This document shows, one piece after another, positions 1 through 12,649 of a stretch of DNA of 64,000 nucleotides. Source of the stretch: Macrolepiota albuminosa (taxonomy: Eukaryota > Basidiomycota > Agaricomycetes > Agaricales > Agaricaceae); the NCBI GenBank assembly GCA_027475525.1, contig JAMWFC010000055.1:600212-664211 (forward strand), written 5' to 3'. Numbering within the stretch: the first letter of the stretch is position 1; each line of letters opens with the position of its first letter. A program made the position numbers and the translations under genes. The notes beneath the pieces are model-generated. The model ran no database searches, was not told where the DNA came from, and saw nothing but the letters and a program-made list of their open reading frames with translations.

Positions 1-433
1 GTTTAGCTGGGGAAAGAATGTGAGTAGGATGAAGAGTATCTCGAAATGAGGGGAATTTTATTATGCTGGACTTCATGTGAACGCTTTCAGTCGACTTTAT
101 ATCTACTTTCGTTTTGTAGGATTTGAGGGGAATTTTATTATGCTGGACTTCATGTGAACGCTTTCAGTCGACTTTATATCTACTTTCGTTTTGTAGGATT
201 TGAGGGGAAAATGTGAAACTTGCGAGCCTGGTGTTCGCACATGCAAGAAATGTGTATCCGTTGACGAGCTTTATCAGAATCCAAGTCGATATTGACAAAC
301 CATAGACGGTGAATAAATGTATGAATGCACGGAATCGAGGAAGATGTCAAGAAGGTTGAATTAACAATGTGCATTCAAATACAGTATTGCCAACTTGTTG
401 AGTTGACTCTAAATAGAACAATCTATCCATCAA
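1..433. other. Intergenic, no gene seen
   Basis: This stretch lies downstream of the minus-strand P450 gene. It holds one 77-bp duplication and AT-rich sequence. I see no open frame resembling a known protein and no RNA gene. Confidence 0.6.
47..200. repeat. 77-bp tandem duplication 1
   Basis: Copies 47-123 and 124-200, in non-coding DNA. The match runs nine bases further (to 209) than in the other cases. Confidence 0.95.
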
Positions 434-2623
434 TTATTCTGGCGGGACGTAACGAGATACAAGCAATGGGCATTGACTGCCCTCTTTGTACTTGCCAGAC
501 ACATATGGCCGCGTCACCAGACTTTCAATTATCAATAACAAGGGTCCTGAGTAGCGGCGAAAATTACATACACATTTGCTTTGAAAATCTTCTCGTCGGT
601 AGCTTTGAAGACGAAACTTGTAATCAAAATATACAAAAACGTTTTGAATTCAATCAACGAGAACCGCATGCCGATGCACGACTGCAGGGTTCGATTATCA
701 AACCTAGGACTAAATGAAGCGTAAAACCACCTACTCGAGGGCCAGCGGAGAAGGTCAAGATATTTGGATAGAGTCCAGGTAACTGTGCTGCTGTCTCTGG
801 GAGGTTATCCCAACGATCTGGACTATTACACTTCGAGTCAATACTGACCAATACCCGGTAGTCGTGAAGAGGAACAACATACCGGAATTCCCAAGCATCT
901 TCACCCCAAATTTCCTTGTCTAGGTTAAACCCCTCAATTGCCACATGGACGAAACTGCCCTTGGGTACGATCACGCTTCGCTTGCCTTCGTCGATTGTAC
1001 CATCTCGTCTGTGTACAGGATATGACGTTGGGACCTCGTCGTCCTGCATAGCAACTCGTATGGATGAATGAACAGGTGGCACAAGTCGCAGTGATTCCCG
1101 GCAGACGTTATTAAGAAATGGCAAGTTCGCGATGTTATCGTATAAAGAATGTAACTCATCCTCAGTCAAACTCGCTAAACTGCCCGCGGAAGAAGGTGCG
1201 ATTGACAAAAGTTCTTGACGTAAACGTGCCTGTGTTTCAGGATGATGCGCCAACATCAGTAAAGTCCAAGTCACGCTAAGGGATGTGGTGTCGGAGCCAG
1301 CAAACATGAAAGTATTTATGTTGTCAAGTATATCCTCATCGGATATGCGATGCTCTGGAGGAACGTCGATTGAGGCATTGGACTTCACTAGGAACAACTT
1401 AAGTTCAAAACTCCCCTGACAGGCATATAACTTACTGAGTAGACTTAAGAGGTCCTTCCCAAGGAAAGGTGATCCACTTTTTTCACTCTCTTCTAATTTC
1501 CGTTTATTCTCTTCAATCAGTTGGCTTGCCACTCGATAAATGGTCTTCTGGGATCGCTCTACGATACGTATGCTCTTGTCAGGCTGTGAGCAAACAACAT
1601 TTAATCAAAAGGGTCCTACGCCAAAAGGATATGACTACTCACGAATATGCGACTTAAAGATGGAAAATATATGTTGAAGAGAGTCCTTAGAGCGCTGCCT
1701 TGCGAGATTGCGACCTCGAACATATCGCTGTACGCGCAGAAAAGTTCGTTTGTTTCATCTTTGATAGCATTAAACTCGTAGCCAAATCCTGTTCACCTTG
1801 AGGTCAACGCCTGTACTTGCAATGGCTATAACTTGTCTACCTGCAGCCCCAATGACGTCAAACGTCGCTCGGCTTACCCAGTGGCAAACATCAATCTTCA
1901 TAGTCTCGTCTGAAGGTTTCTCGTGGTCATTGGAAGCCATTGAAATCATGCTCGACCATCGTTCCTTTAGTTCTCCACCCTTCCTGAACACAATTGGCGA
2001 CAAGGCGCGCAGGTTTTGCATAGAAAATGCAGGTGTAGCAATTCTTCGTTGTCTTTTATGTACTTGGCCTTCTGCTGAGAGCATGCCACAACCAATAAGG
2101 CTTGTTAGGAGCCTTCTGGATTGCCACGGTTTTTCATAAATGGTCGAATTCTTAAGCACATGAGCTACAGAGACTGGATCAAGGGTCAAAAGACGCTCAT
2201 CCCACTGAGAGCAGGGCATTCAAAGTAGCTCTTGTAAAATGATAGGCGGAACATACCGGTCCAACACCTCGAATCCTGAATGAACGACCATACTTCTGAA
2301 TATACGTTTCGTGTGCTTTAGGTGAAACTGAAGGTCTAAATCGGAGAATAAGAACAACACGGTGAGAATTTCTCTTAACGTACTCTAACACAGCATAGAG
2401 GTGATTCTTGAACCACCCACTGACCGGTGGTCCAGCGATTTGATGGAGAGGGTTCCATCGAACCTTGATGAAATTCACATATACGATGTATAACAGATAT
2501 ACGGTGGTCCAGCGATTTGATGGAGAGGGTTCCATCGAACCTTGATGAAATTCACATATACGATGTATAACAGATATAGACGGCAGAGGCCAGCACACTG
2601 TTCAAGATATAAGCTGCAGACAT
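434..2623 (-). CDS. Cytochrome P450 monooxygenase
   Basis: This is a haem-thiolate monooxygenase, in fungi usually ER-anchored and used in secondary or xenobiotic metabolism. Reading the minus strand, the ATG at 2621-2623 gives a short hydrophobic start, then a proline-rich hinge (AGPPVSGW), an I-helix motif AGSDTTS, the ExxR motif as ESLR, and the haem loop. The haem loop is split by an intron: FSAGPR ends one exon at about 728 and SCIGMRF begins the next, so the Cys ligand is present. A further small intron precedes the C-terminal TRPYVSGKYKEG segment, and the stop is at 434-436. At least seven introns are needed. A 77-bp duplication sits over intron 1 (41 nt). The gene looks intact once that is collapsed. 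Substrate and CYP family number cannot be told from the sequence. Confidence 0.9.
2425..2578. repeat. 77-bp tandem duplication 2
   Basis: Copies 2425-2501 and 2502-2578, over the first intron and second exon of the P450 gene. Confidence 0.97.
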
Positions 2624-2919
2624 GGTGACTCGTGGATGAGTTGCGTTAGGGCCCCCGACACGGCCATTATAACAAGAGAGGAAAACAATAGGAAATCAAT
2701 GTGCGGCTTTAATCCGATCACGTGAGCAACGACAGAAAAGAAAAAACAATAGACCCAAAATAGACTCAGTCAACGCTGACTTGGGATTTAGGGGTTCATC
2801 CCGACATAGAAAAACTTTGCATTTCATGGTCTGTGCAGTTGGATACAGCTTTTGCGGACCCTCCAGCATACAACACGCATTTGGCCTCACTCATGCTAGT
2901 TTTATTGACAACAGATTTC

Positions 2920-4642
2920 TTAGATTTCTTCTGCTACGGAATACATCTTTATAAAGCGTTCGACCGTAGATCTTTTCTGTGCCATGCTGGAATCAGCGGA
3001 ATGGTTGTCCCAGGGTCGTTTCGGTGCACGCTGAACTTGGTCTACTAACTTCGAATAATACGAAAGTTCGGGTATAGGGGGTAAAGGAAAATCACAAAGA
3101 TCAATAGAGACACTGCTCGTAGAAGATTCAGCTGTATAGATACTTGAATCACTTGGTCGTGTCAACATCAGGAAAGGGACCGGGGGTTGAAGATGCTTTT
3201 CGTCGTCCCGAGTCCAGCCATCCATGGCTGTAGTTGAGGAGGAGCTCGCAAAAGACGCCATCGTACCGTGAGAATTTTCTCTGGCGATGGAAGACCAAGA
3301 AGGTGTCGTAGTGCATCTCGAGAGACTAGCCTTGCTAGGCATTGAATCACTGAGAGAAAACAATGGGGCAAAGTTCAGGTCATCCAAGGGCATTAGATTA
3401 GGTGGAGCTTCCGAGATAACAAAAGTAGGCAGTATGCCCGTATTTGCGATATCTTCGGTAGACGAAGTGCGCCTGCAAGCGACGAGAATTCCCTTCTTCA
3501 ACTCGAGGCTCTGTGCATGTGCACGTCTGACTTCGTAGGCCACACTTTCCATCTCTTCGGGTGCCTCGTCAAGGCCGCTGTTGCTACTCTCAAGGGAAGT
3601 CATCGAAGAATCAGGACTGGAGACGGAGAAGATGTTGGTGCAGTCAGAATGAGTGGCAGTTGTGGCTTGTGAGGATGCAGATGCATCAGAGGATTGTCTC
3701 GGTCGATTGGAGGGAGTTGAGATATCCTTGGCGAGATTGCCTAGACTAGGCCGAAGGACATCAAGAATCAACGGATCCTCAAGATACTTCAAAGCTGAAA
3801 GATTTTCGTCTCCAGAAGTGACTGGATACGAAGGACATCAAGAATCAACGGATCCTCAAGATACTTCAAAGCTGAAAGATTTTCGTCTCCAGAAGTGACT
3901 GGATATGAAACAGAAGTTGCACAAAATTCCGAGTCATCCGTGGTGTCACGAGTGCCCGAGTCAATGCCAAAGTGATGTCATGTTCTTCATATTCAAACCG
4001 GTTTCTAAAGCTGTCGTCTTCAAAAGCAGCCGGCAAACGAGAAGTGGGTGTTGAAGAAGCTAGTGATACCACTGGTGGGCAAGAAGACGGTGGACCGTTG
4101 GGTGGGGTAGAGTAACGTTCTTCAGATCTCTCATCGAGACCCTCAACATACACAAGGCGAGTTGGTGCTCCCCAGGCGAGATCGTCAAGTTCGTCTCCCA
4201 TAACAAGGGCACCTTTGTCGTCCGCACCAGGTTTGCTCTTTTTGACTTGCCGTTGACCAACACCACAGCAGAGAAGCCGTCGAGTCTTCTTGATGATGAT
4301 CGAGCGCATCATCAAGATTGCTATACCAGCGACGACAATCATCAAAGCCACTAAGGAAATTAAGATGAGCTCTGTAACAGAAAGATGGCCAAATCGAGAA
4401 GTGTGTGATTGTGAGGTCATTGGATGGGGAACGATCTTGGCATGGAGAGGAATTGTCGGCGTGTATGGTTCGTTAAATTGCCTTGACGAGAATGCTGTCT
4501 CTTCTCGGGTTTGATGACGCCAGGGCTTCAGTGTCGACCGTTGCCGATGTAATCTGTATGCTTTCTGGAAAGATCCTGCATCGGGTTTTGCATTTTCCAA
4601 ATCTGCGGACTCTTCCACGACGTTCTGAAGAGTGGGTGCCAT
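2920..4642 (-). CDS. Single-pass membrane protein with long disordered tail, function unknown
   Basis: I do not recognise this family. From the ATG at 4640-4642 there are about 90 polar residues, then one strongly hydrophobic helix (residues about 90-112, ELILISLVALMIVVAGIAIL) followed by a basic stop-transfer stretch (IIIKKTRRLLCC, possibly palmitoylated). A long Ser/Thr/Pro-rich tail of some 400 residues follows and would be cytoplasmic. No signal peptide is visible, so the N-terminus is probably outside or in the lumen. A 77-bp duplication interrupts the gene at 3752-3905. After collapsing it, the upstream and downstream frames still differ by one base near 3906-3960, so an unrecognised intron or a base error remains. 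The two halves are joined by inference. Confidence 0.6.
3752..3905. repeat. 77-bp tandem duplication 3
   Basis: Copies 3752-3828 and 3829-3905, splitting the membrane-protein gene into two open frames. Confidence 0.97.
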
Positions 4643-5547
4643 AGATAGAAAAAAGAAAGACAAAGAATTTGAGTTTGACGAAAGGCTACAGTTCTAGGTT
4701 ATATTACAAGCGGCTGACGGACTTCAAGTTCTCACTGTGAAGTATGAGGCTGACCATGAGTATGCGCATAGTAAATACCTTGCTGTTCCTGAGCGTGAGC
4801 CACAAGTGAGCTATGAAGAGCACAGAACTCCAGGACATGTACTGTTCACCCAGTCAGTAATAACTTGAAGAAAAAGAGACATAATAAAAATGAAGAGCAC
4901 AGAACTCCAGGACATGTACTGTTCACCCAGTCAGTAATAACTTGAAGAAAAAGAGACATAATAAAAGTTTTGGAGTGGCGATCACACTACTACATATGCC
5001 TGTAACAGCAGCTTGCGTTACTTTGTCGCATTTGACAGTGTACTGTGTAGAATAGAGCTTCTCAGAAAGTCAAAACAGGACGAGAGCGAGCTTACCAGCG
5101 ACAGCAGCACTGGCGTCATGCCACAAAAACCATGTGACCATGTTTCGTTGCACGAAATATTATTCAGGGAAAGAGAAATTCGAGAGAGCCTGCGAAAACC
5201 TACATATCACCAAGCGCATGGAGATTGCACAGCCTAGGAGAGTAAAATTGAAATGACGACCTTACAAGAGACAAAACATATGCATATGCACACAAGTTGA
5301 AGACTATTGCTGACAGAAAATGTTGAGAAAAGTGTCCTGTGGTAGGTAGGAAGCGGGGGAATCCAGGTCGGTACTACAAACATCGTACGTGGCAATCTGT
5401 CACGTACATGTTAAGGAATATGTTTAGTGATGATACAATAATGCGTGATACTGAGACTCTAATGTCTCTAGACTAGTACAAAAACGGTCCAAGGTGCTTC
5501 TGACAGGTTGAACGCAGCGATGATGTGCAAAATGTTGTCGTCGAACT
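4643..5547. other. Intergenic, no gene seen
   Basis: This is the upstream region of the membrane-protein gene and the downstream region of ELL. It contains one 77-bp duplication. Short open frames here show no recognisable domain. Confidence 0.55.
4813..4966. repeat. 77-bp tandem duplication 4
   Basis: Copies 4813-4889 and 4890-4966, intergenic. Confidence 0.95.
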
Positions 5548-7881
5548 TTACTGAACTGGATCAGCAAACTTTTGACGAATCGTCTCTAGTTCCTCATGCA
5601 TCCTCTCATAGTCATCACTCAGCTTCTTTAAATCTTCCACATCCATCAACTCCCCATCACAGTCAGAGTCCGTAACCGACCCAACGTCCGCATGACGCAA
5701 CATTGAATCAATCCTCGACTTCTGAGCAAGCAAAGTCGTCAGAGCCGCCATACACTGACCATATGTTGCAGTATAACGCATGCGTAAACCTGCATGGTCA
5801 GTCGGCAAAGGTCGTGGTTCTCGCTCATGGCGACGGGAATGGAAAGCCTTGTGATTGTTGGTCTCGGCCGCGGGTGATGACGCCTTGGTTATTCGCCGTG
5901 TTTTTTTGCTCTGACCTTCGTCCTCTGATGATGTATATATTGGTGATCCGCGGCGACGTTTTCCGTTCAGTTTACCTTCGCTGCGACCACGGGCTTCAAC
6001 AGAATGAGTGGACGATGTACTGTCTGGTAATGGAGTCTTGCTCATATTGCCATTGCTAGTCGTAGTAAGACATGAAGAACCGTTTGCCTTCTTGTTGATT
6101 TTTGGCAAAGGTGCAATCGAAGGTGGAGGAGTCGGTTCCTTACGGGCTTTTTGACGAGAAGGTGCTATATCCGGTGTCTTAGGGAGGGAAAAGTCTGTAG
6201 AGCGCACATCTTTGGAAGATGGTTGCGCAGCAACCGGCCTGTCCAATCTACGCTTCTTCTGAGGAGCTGATAAACTTGTCGAAGCATCCGAATCATAACT
6301 ATCTCGAGGTCTTTGTCTACTTTTGACTATGGGCACTTCGGCACCGCGCCTTTCTTCTTGTCTGATAGCTGGTTTAGGCCTGGATTCTCTGTCTCTCTCG
6401 GATTCCGAGCCAAATCCAGCATCCGGTTCTCGGATCTTCTTTGGACGTTGAACGGTAGTTGCACTGCCGTTCATTTTCTCTTTTTGACTTGATTGTGACG
6501 CCGCTGTAGTTTTGAAAGGTAGTGAATGGCGAGCTAGCTTGGTACCCTTCTCCAATACGTGACGAGAAGCTTCCGCGACAGGGGTTGAGTCTTGAGCACT
6601 CGATTTCCCAGCTTGAAAACCAGACCCTGGTACCTTTTTCACTGCAAGAGGTGACGTTGCGAACTCCTTCGTTTTTGTCGTAGAACTTCGAGTGGCTTTC
6701 GAACTCTCGCCCTTCATGGGTATCTCGGCATTCGGGTCAGACTTCGTTTTTGGCTTCTTCATCTCACTCAATGATGTCCCAAAATCTAGTTTTTCTCGCT
6801 GCCGAGCGTCGCTTTGAGGCATGGTAATAGTTTTTTCCGCAGTGACGTTGGTATCCGCTGGTCGATACGCGAAAGGACTCCACTCCCGATCCTTATCACT
6901 GTAGCCTAAGCTGGCGAGCTTCATCCGGCCCGTCCTCGACAGTTGTAATCGTTCCTGATTGTTCAAGCCGGGCCACTCCAGGGGGCGCACATGTAACCAA
7001 GATTGTGCCTTCAAGCACCATATCTTGCTTCCTACATCTTCACCTTTCTTGAGAGGAGATGCTGGCTCACCTACCTGGACATACCGACAATCAGTGATAG
7101 AAACATAAAGAGACATCGTTGTATAAAGCCCACCTCTTCCATCAGCTCAATAATGTCACGCCGGATTGATGGATCGTCACCGGACACCAATTTCACGATC
7201 GTATCTCGGCTACGTGTTCCCACAGCCATACAACGGATAAGTCGGTTGAAAAGACCCGACGTTGAAGATGCAGATGTTGAAGATGGTTTCGTAGGTGGCG
7301 GAGGAGCGGGAGACGGAACGCGTGTAGAAGACGTAGATACGTTGAGTTTTGTTTGATCGGAAGGTCGAATGGCATTGCGAGCTGACTCTCGTTTCTTTTT
7401 TGTGATCTTGGGCTGAATGGGTGGGGTCTCCATGTACTGTGTTTTTCGGACATTTCGTTGCTTGGCAGCCTCACGAGTTTTCTCGCGTATCTTGTCCTTG
7501 AGATCGTCTCCAATTTCATTATGTTCTATGAAGAGTTTTTCAGCAACATTGGCGTATAGCTTGAGGCTGTTGTTGCTTCGTGGAACACGGAGGTATATCT
7601 CGTGGGGCGTTTCTTCTTTTTGCATGCGCATTGGGTAGAAGATTCCATCGATATGTATACCCTATTGAAATCAGGAAATAGATAGACGTGTTTGCTGGAT
7701 CTCTCACGGGAGTAGTTCCAAGGTCTACGGAAACCTTTTCTTTCTCGTTCATAACAGAGGTCAAGGCATCTATTGTGGCAGACGACAAGCGAACGAGCAT
7801 GGCAACTTTTGGCTTGACGGGCTCGTTTGCACCAGGAGAAATGAGGGGCCCGAGGGAGAGGGTCGCCTCTGGGAGAGGCAT
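5548..7881 (-). CDS. ELL1: RNA polymerase II elongation factor ELL
   Basis: ELL suppresses Pol II pausing and in fungi works with an EAF partner in the nucleus. The protein starts at 7881 (MPLPEATLSLGP). Its N-terminal half has the ELL winged-helix pattern, including RCMAVGTRSRDTIVKLV, then LMEEVG, then LHVRPLEWPGLNNQERLQL, where the WPG motif matches the Trp-Pro-Gly of animal ELL. A long Ser/Lys-rich linker follows. The last about 90 residues (YTATYGQCMAALTTLLAQK to EELETIRQKFAD) form the helical occludin/ELL C-terminal domain. Two introns are clear: a 46-nt one after LGTTP and another near 7080-7125. The gene is divergent from BTA1. The full N-to-C domain order supports the call; the identity rests on motif recognition, not on alignment. 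Confidence 0.8.
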
Positions 7882-8398
7882 GGCTGAAAGATGGGAGTTG
7901 CTGATGCTGACCCCTTGTTGCGTCGACAAGTCAATGCACTATTTGCGTCTATTGTGCATTGACCTCGAAATGGACTGCTTAAGTTTGCCTCTCCACTGGG
8001 CACGTTTTTCCGCGAACTCAGTTTTCGTTGTAATCTAAGATTCATGTCTTGTGGCCCTCAGTACTAATAACATCGGCCCTTGCTTCGCAGCCTGCATTTT
8101 CAGATATTCTAGTTCCCCGCACGTTCGTCAATTGGTCCTCGTGCGTAGTTAACCTACTCACATTGGCTCAAACTACATGCCCTTCCTGTTGCTGAGCACA
8201 ATCTTATTCACGTCCCATGAACTCTAGCTCAACCTATCACGTTTGTTGTATGCATGCCCTTCCTGTTGCTGAGCACAATCTTATTCACGTCCCATGAACT
8301 CTAGCTCAACCTATCACGTTTGTTGTATGTATGCCTTGGTACAAAAGGTCCATCGTCCCGTATCGTCCAAGTCTACTTTCGGTTGAGATTTTGATACC
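7882..8398. promoter_or_regulatory. Shared upstream region of ELL and BTA1
   Basis: This 517-bp gap separates the two divergent start codons and would be about 440 bp after removing one copy of the 77-bp duplication at 8176-8329. No TATA box or other motif stands out. Confidence 0.45.
8176..8329. repeat. 77-bp tandem duplication 5
   Basis: Copies 8176-8252 and 8253-8329, in the ELL/BTA1 promoter gap. Confidence 0.96.
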
Positions 8399-11300
8399 AT
8401 GTTTCGCCTGGAGCTCGCTGATATCTCGCGCTCAGCTGCTGTTCTAACAGCAGTCATTCTTGTCGGTGCCATTTTTACCCAAGTTTTGCGCCCACAACTG
8501 CGATTCATCTGGCATTGCTTCATCCGACCCCTCGGCGCAACTGACCAAAAAGATCGGTTGGACAAGGTAACACTTAGTTTGCCATTCTCAACTTGGGTTT
8601 TCAATACCCTATAGTTCTATGAAGGCCAGGCCGACATCTACGACACGACCCGTAATGGTCTCTTACGCGGCCGGAACACCATGCTAAGCCTATCTGCCAG
8701 TCATCTGTGCTCTTTGCGCGCCTCTGATTCACAAAAGCGTCTGGTTTGGGTGGATATCGGTGGCGGAACAGGTCCATCATCCTCAATACCTAAATATATG
8801 TCCTAACCTCGGCTTCTTATCTCAGGGCATAATATCGAGCTCATGGACAAGCATATCCCTATCAAGTCCTTCGATGCTGTATACCTTATTGACCTCTGTG
8901 AGCCATTGCTCCAGGTCGCTAGAAAACGTTTTGCTGCCAAAGGATGGTCCAATGTGATTGTCTTATGCCAGGATGCGACCCAGTTCACTCTTCCCGAATG
9001 GAAAAATGGGAAGGATCCCAAAGGAAGCGTTGGGTTTATTACAATGAGCTATTCCCTGTCCATGGTACGTCTCCGAGTTGAAATTCGACCAAATCCTACC
9101 TATGACATGGACTTTAGATCCCTAACTATTATTCCCTCTTGGATCGCATCGACTATGTCCTCGCACCTAATGACGGACTAGTCGGAGTAGTAGATTTTTA
9201 TACCGCTGGAAAGCAGCCTTCCCTCCATGAGAAGGCCATCGGGGGCAATCACAAGGAATGTGGTTGGCTTTCTCGTTGGTTCTGGCAGATCTGGTTTGAC
9301 TTTGATCATGTCAGGAGTTTCGCTAGACCCTACTATGTTTTCTTTACTGACTTGTATCAGGTCTCTCTAAGCCCTGCTCGCAGATCTTACCTCGAGTACA
9401 AATTTGGTACCGTGAGTCCTCCCTGTGCCTTGGGTGAAGAGGTCTAAACTATGTGAACAATGATAGGTGAAGAGTTACAACGGTCGCAATCAATTTATCA
9501 TTCCGTTCATCGTGCGAATGTGTGTACAGGCTGTTCTTTTCCCTCTTTGTGCTCAACACTGTAACTAGCCCATATTACATTTGGCTTGGCCGATCCCGCT
9601 CCTGTGATGTTAGCCAAGCCTGCCATGCATTTGAAGTAGAGGGTGGTAACCTCATCGGAAATTGTTCCCCAGTGTTGTTGCATGACGGAGGGGCCAGAGA
9701 CTCTGTACCACCGCTAGAAATCGGCGAGCCCGCTATCGACATCGAAGAGAGGAATAAAAGCGGGTCCGTGGTTATTGAGATCACACCGCCATTGAGCACA
9801 TTCCACTATCAAGTCAGCAAGGTATGTGTGTGTTGTGTACTTCTCGTGCTTCTTCCCACACGTCCATCGATATCTAGACCTGGCGTTTACCCTACTATGA
9901 GCAACCTTTTCACAAGGATTTCAGGACCTATATCTATTCTTTCACATGGGTAAAGGCTAAATCCCCGAATCCTTCAGTTATACTGACAAAAGAACAGGAA
10001 GATCCATTTGAAGATATGAAACACCTTAATCTATCGAAGAACGATTCCATGTTCATCATCACCTCCGGCGGTGACAACGCCCTTCACTACGCTATTGAAG
10101 CGCATCCACAACGCGTTAGTTTATTTCTCTTGATATGCGTTACTACTTTGTCTAATTTAATGTATAAAACCAGATTCATTGTGTTGACATGAACCCTTGG
10201 TCAGTAGTGACACTTTCCTAACACCTTGCTTGATGATTTTGTCTGAATATCCAAAAGCCAAGGCCACATCGCTGAACTCAAACTTGCAGCCATCCAAAGC
10301 CTCTCCTATGATGAATTTTTCACCCTTTTCGGCGTTGGGCGTCTCCCCCACTTCCGCAAGCTCCTCGACTCTAAACTCGCCCCTCATCTCTCCTCCAGTG
10401 CATACCAATTCTGGCGGCTCAATGATGACGCCTTTTCATCTGCCTTCTACATGCGCGGGTACAGCGGATGGGCACTTCGCGTCGTGCACATCATATTCGC
10501 TGTCACGGGTATCTCGAAATATGCTCGTCAGCTATGCGAGTGTGACACTATTGAGGCACAGGTGAACCTGTGGCAGGCGAAGCTTAGACCTGTTCTGCTG
10601 AACCCCGTCGTGGTTGCACTTCTTAGGAACCCTATGTTCTGCTGGAATGCTCTTGGTGTTCCGTTGAACCAACGCAGGATGCTTCTAGAAGAGGGTTCGA
10701 TTTATGACTTCATCTGCCATACATTGGACCCTCTTATTTCGACATATCTACTCAAGACCGATAACTATTTCTATCTATTAGTATCCGTCACTTCTTCTAC
10801 TGGATTTTCTTTTTTCTAATTTACGCTAATCAGGCTCTCCTTGGACATTATAGTCCAGCCTGCTGTCCCAACTATCTCACCCTCCGGGGCTTCAACGCTC
10901 TCAAGTCCAACAAAGATGGTTGCCTAGATTCTTTTCGCCTTCACACCGATTCGATCGTAAAGTTCGTTCCCTGTATTCCCTCTCCTGCACAAAAATCTCA
11001 CGATGGACATCTTCAACAGCGTCCTCCGAGGACTTGTGCAAAACTCTCTGACTCGGGCGCTAATCATGGATCATTTGGATTGGTTCAATCCGGGCTCTCA
11101 AGATGTTGTTGAAGAAGTCGCGGAATTCCATCGTGTGCTCGCAACAGGTGGCATGATCTTCTGGCGCTCCGCATCAAGAAGGCCATGGTACAACGAAATG
11201 TAAAACAAAGCTTACATGATTTCCGTTCATCACTTGTGTATTCATTTTTTCAATTAGTTTCAGCAAAGCTGGATTTGTCGTTACACCAGTTGCAATTCGT

Positions 11301-11414
11301 GACGGCTCCTGCGCCATCGACAGGGTTAACATGTGAGTGCATTCTTGTTGGTCATCCAGCACTTTGCTCATCAATATTAGGTATGCTTCATTTTGGCGCG
11401 CCGTCAAATGTTAA
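8399..11414 (+). CDS. BTA1: Betaine lipid (DGTS) synthase, fused methyltransferase/aminocarboxypropyl transferase
   Basis: BTA1 makes the phosphorus-free membrane lipid DGTS from diacylglycerol and S-adenosylmethionine, at the ER. The N-terminus has a hydrophobic segment (residues about 12-30), then the BtaB-like N-methyltransferase with FYEGQADIYDTTRNGLLRGR and the SAM-binding WVDIGGGTGHN joined across an intron. The C-terminal half is the BtaA-like (DUF3419) 3-amino-3-carboxypropyl transferase, with FIITSGGDNALHYAIEAHP, CVDMNP and LLEEGSIYDF. The final exon reads YASFWRAVKC and the stop is at 11412-11414. At least nine introns are needed. The stop lies only 54 bp from the convergent KTI12 stop. 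The domain order (methyltransferase first) is the usual fungal arrangement. Confidence 0.9.
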
Positions 11415-11468
11415 TGACAACTGCGTGATATTCCCAATACCAGTGCTCGATACCATTAGCAGTTACAA

Positions 11469-12649
11469 TCACAAGTTCACATGTTCTTCTAGATATGCGA
11501 CAAATTTGTCCGCAATGCTTTTTTCATCCCAATTGACAGTGCCCTTCTCTATCGTTCCGAGCGTGATGGCTTTTTTGTGTACCGTCACGAATTGACGTTT
11601 GAGCCTCTGTAGTTGAGACAGTGTAATATTATGCGTAGGGAGCGTAATGGAAACTTTCAGCGTTCCAGATGGCGTAGAAATGGACAGGCTTTGCTGTCCT
11701 CCAAGTCCTGCTTGATCAGCCATGACGGCCGAGACAATAGCAGCGGTTGTCTGCTCTAGAGCCTGCAACGCGTCTGTAGGTGCTTTGACCACCTAGGGGT
11801 TTGTCAGCAACAGGGCGGGTTTGTGAAATATATAAACGCACAGATAGAGTGCCAGAATTCGGGGGTTTGATGTTTCCCTTGGTGATTGCACTCCAAATTT
11901 GCGACATCGGCGGTGCAGTCTCGTCCCACAGAACAGTAAACAAGGGTGAATCCCACCGGACCATGGATGATGGTTCTTCGTATCTGAACAACAAGTTTTC
12001 AAGACTGCGGGTTGTGAGAAGGGTGAATCCCACCGGACCATGGATGATGGTTCTTCGTATCTGAACAACAAGTTTTCAAGACTGCGGGTTGTGAGGACCA
12101 TCTTTCGAAGGTAATGCGAAGAAACACACGTTTCCGACGCATATGCGTGTCCATCCTGTCGCGTCGCATTCCATTCCCTACACTGTTCCTTGAGCGCTAC
12201 TACGTGAACCTGTCACACATACCAAGGTCAGAATCACTCGATAATCCAAAATCGAAACGTACAGTGCAAACACGCAACTTCATCTCCCGCGCAGCGCAGT
12301 ACATCTGATACCGAAAGCCTTTAATGTAGTTCAATCCATCGACGATAAGGATTGTGTCAAGCGCCATATGGCGTTGCACTGCCGTAAAAAGTGTGCCACG
12401 AGCGGGCTTCTCAGAGCGACTGTCTGATAACCATTCGTTAAGGATTTCTGCGACACGACATTCTCGAGCATAATCACCATTATAAGAGCTGCGATTGAGA
12501 TTGAGGGCATCATCGGAGAGAACGACAACCTTTGATATTGATCCTTGGTAGTTTTCGTCTTTGAGGAAGCCGTCGAGGGCTGCACGTATCTGTTCTGCTC
12601 TCCTCGTCTTACCACAGCAAGGAAAACCGGAGATCGTCACGAGTGCCAT
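11469..12649 (-). CDS. KTI12: KTI12, Elongator-regulating P-loop protein
   Basis: KTI12 is a P-loop ATPase that binds Elongator and is needed for tRNA wobble-uridine modification. The start at 12649 gives MALVTISGFPCCGKT, the phosphate-binding loop at residues 8-15. VVVLSDDALN, the ILIVDGLNYIKGFRYQMYC segment (Walker-B-like) and CAAREMK follow. The C-terminal part (LENLLFRYEEP, VRWDSPLFTV, then PTHNITLSQLQRLKRQFV) matches the family's helical end. Introns fall near 12200 and 11800. A 77-bp duplication inside the LENLLFRYEEP region duplicates 26 codons and shifts the frame; one copy restores continuity. Confidence 0.88.
11942..12095. repeat. 77-bp tandem duplication 6
   Basis: Copies 11942-12018 and 12019-12095, in KTI12 coding sequence; LENLLFRYEEPSSM appears twice. 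Confidence 0.97.

Noticed and set aside
654..760. A P450 with a lost haem-binding cysteine
   Set aside because: The raw frame runs past FSAGPR into unrelated residues, but a GT-AG intron there restores SCIGMRF with the cysteine.
434..4642. A secondary-metabolite cluster around the P450
   Set aside because: The neighbours are an orphan membrane protein and housekeeping genes; no synthase, transporter or cluster regulator is present.
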